A stretch of DNA of 5,922 nucleotides from an uncultured Senegalimassilia sp. (lineage in GTDB: Bacteria; Actinomycetota; Coriobacteriia; Coriobacteriales; Eggerthellaceae). Shown in pieces: positions 4,834 to 5,922 of this stretch. A program made the translations under genes and the position numbers. The stretch spans positions 1-5,922 of the forward strand of contig NZ_CAKTYH010000114.1 of NCBI RefSeq assembly GCF_934632265.1. Reading direction: 5' to 3'. The notes beneath the pieces are model-generated. The model worked only from the letters and a program-made list of their open reading frames with translations, was not told the DNA's origin and did no database searches. Numbering within the stretch: the stretch's first letter is position 1; each line of letters opens with the position of its first letter.

Positions 4834-5922
4834 TTATTTTGCGATACCGATAGCTCGGCTCTCGCGGATGACAACGACCTTCACCTGGCCGGGATACTGC
4901 ATCTCGTCCTCGATGCGCTTGGCGATATCATGCGCAAGGACGGTGGTTTGAGCCTCATCGACCACTTCAGGCTGTACCATGACGCGGACTTCGCGACCAG
5001 CTTGGATGGCATACGTGCGCTCTACGCCCTTGTAGGAGTTAGCGATCTCCTCAAGCTTCTCCAGTCGCTTGATGTAGGCGTCCAGGGTTTCCTTACGAGC
5101 GCCGGGACGTGCTGCGGAAACAGCGTCGGCGGCTTGCACCAACACGTCGAGAACGCTGTTGGGCTCGACGTCGTTATGGTGCGCCTCGATAGCGTGGACG
5201 ATAGAGGGCTTCTCACCGAAGCGACGAGCAAGGTCTGCGCCGATGACCGCATGGCTTCCTTCGACCTCGTGGTCGACGGCCTTGCCAAGGTCGTGCAGGA
5301 GGCCGGCGCGTTTTGCGGGAACCGGATCAAGGCCAAGCTCGGATGCCATAACTCCGGACAGGTACGCGACCTCGAGCGAGTGATTCAGCACGTTTTGACC
5401 ATACGAGGTACGGTAACGCAAGCGTCCAAGCGTACGCACGAGCTCGGGATGCAGGTCATGGATTCCGGTGTCGAAGGCAGCCTGCTCGCCCGCTTCTTGC
5501 ACGCGCTGATTCACGAGCTTTTCGGCCTTGCCGAACATCTCCTCGATGCGTGCGGGGTGGATGCGGCCATCGGCGATAAGGTTTTCCATGGTAACGCGGC
5601 CGATTTCGCGGCGAACCGGATCGAAGCAGGAAATGGTGACGCATTCCGGCGTGTCATCGATGATGAGGTTGGTGCCGGTAAGCTGCTCGAAGGACCGGAT
5701 GTTGCGACCTTCGCGGCCGATGATGCGGCCCTTCAGGTCATCGGACGGGATGTGAATGGCGGAAACCGTGGTTTCTGCCGTATGGTCTGCAGCAACGCGC
5801 TGAATGGCAAGGCTGAGGATGGAACGGGCCTTCTTGTCCGCCTCCGCCTTGGTACGAGCTTCGGAATCGCGGATGATGGCCGCAGACTGATGAGCCACCT
5901 CGTATTTGAGCGTGTCGAGCAA
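4834..5922 (-). CDS. rny: Ribonuclease Y, C-terminal part (start lies beyond the right edge)
   Basis: Rny is a membrane-anchored endoribonuclease that starts mRNA turnover in many Gram-positive bacteria. The window holds the last 362 residues; the full protein is usually about 510-520, so the membrane anchor and most of the coiled coil are outside. The first visible codon, TTG, is read as internal leucine. Residues about 1-40 are the end of the coiled coil, including [15 protein letters not shown] (28-42). A KH RNA-binding domain with [10 protein letters not shown] (65-74) follows. The HD domain then supplies metal and catalytic residues: His181 ([10 protein letters not shown]), His210-Asp211 (LLHDLGKA), His248-His249 (EAHHND) and Asp266 ([11 protein letters not shown]). 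The C-terminal [11 protein letters not shown] is typical of the family. It is followed closely by the ATPase gene, with that gene's ribosome binding site starting two bases after the rny stop, so the two are surely in one operon. Confidence 0.97.
   Translation of the reverse strand: MLDTLKYEVAHQSAAIIRDSEARTKAEADKKARSILSLAIQRVAADHTAETTVSAIHIPSDDLKGRIIGREGRNIRSFEQLTGTNLIIDDTPECVTISCFDPVRREIGRVTMENLIADGRIHPARIEEMFGKAEKLVNQRVQEAGEQAAFDTGIHDLHPELVRTLGRLRYRTSYGQNVLNHSLEVAYLSGVMASELGLDPVPAKRAGLLHDLGKAVDHEVEGSHAVIGADLARRFGEKPSIVHAIEAHHNDVEPNSVLDVLVQAADAVSAARPGARKETLDAYIKRLEKLEEIANSYKGVERTYAIQAGREVRVMVQPEVVDEAQTTVLAHDIAKRIEDEMQYPGQVKVVVIRESRAIGIAK

Overview
The window is a stretch of bacterial core genome in which every gene I can support lies on the minus strand. 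In transcription order (right to left) the genes are: the C-terminal two thirds of ribonuclease Y (rny); an unnamed GHKL-type ATP-binding protein of 367 residues; spoVS; miaB; miaA; and dapF, which lacks only its last residues at the left edge. Gaps are short (15, 108, 52, -44 and 40 bases), so the block reads as one or two co-transcribed units.

Organism: base composition is moderate, roughly low-to-mid 50s percent GC by eye. A SpoVS homologue and ribonuclease Y sit next to miaB-miaA and a meso-diaminopimelate pathway gene. From memory this fits Coriobacteriia (an Eggerthella/Cryptobacterium-like actinobacterium) best, with a Clostridia-type Firmicute as the alternative. This is inference from gene content, not a search result.

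Region by region (minus strand): positions 5922-4834 encode the Rny KH and HD domains. Only 15 bases later, with a good ribosome binding site, comes the ATPase (4818-3715). The 108-base gap at 3607-3714 is the longest non-coding stretch. It holds the best promoter candidate of the window, with a 17-base spacer and a TACAAT -10 box, plus a small inverted repeat over that -10 box. This promoter would drive spoVS (3606-3277) and the genes after it. A 10-bp stem-loop spans the spoVS stop codon. miaB (3224-1869) and miaA (1912-899) overlap by 44 bases, and a perfect 12-bp inverted repeat lies in the early miaA sequence just after the miaB stop. dapF starts at 858 behind a strong but unusually distant Shine-Dalgarno sequence. 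No stretch above 300 bases lacks a gene.

How the genes work together: MiaA isopentenylates A37 of tRNAs reading UNN codons, and MiaB then methylthiolates the same base to give ms2i6A, so these two form one pathway. DapF makes meso-diaminopimelate for lysine and peptidoglycan. Rny starts mRNA decay. SpoVS is a small nucleic-acid-binding-type protein of poorly understood role. The ATPase has no assigned role; its fixed place between rny and spoVS is the most open question here. I found no mobile element, CRISPR array, tRNA or rRNA, and no evidence of a wholly new system.
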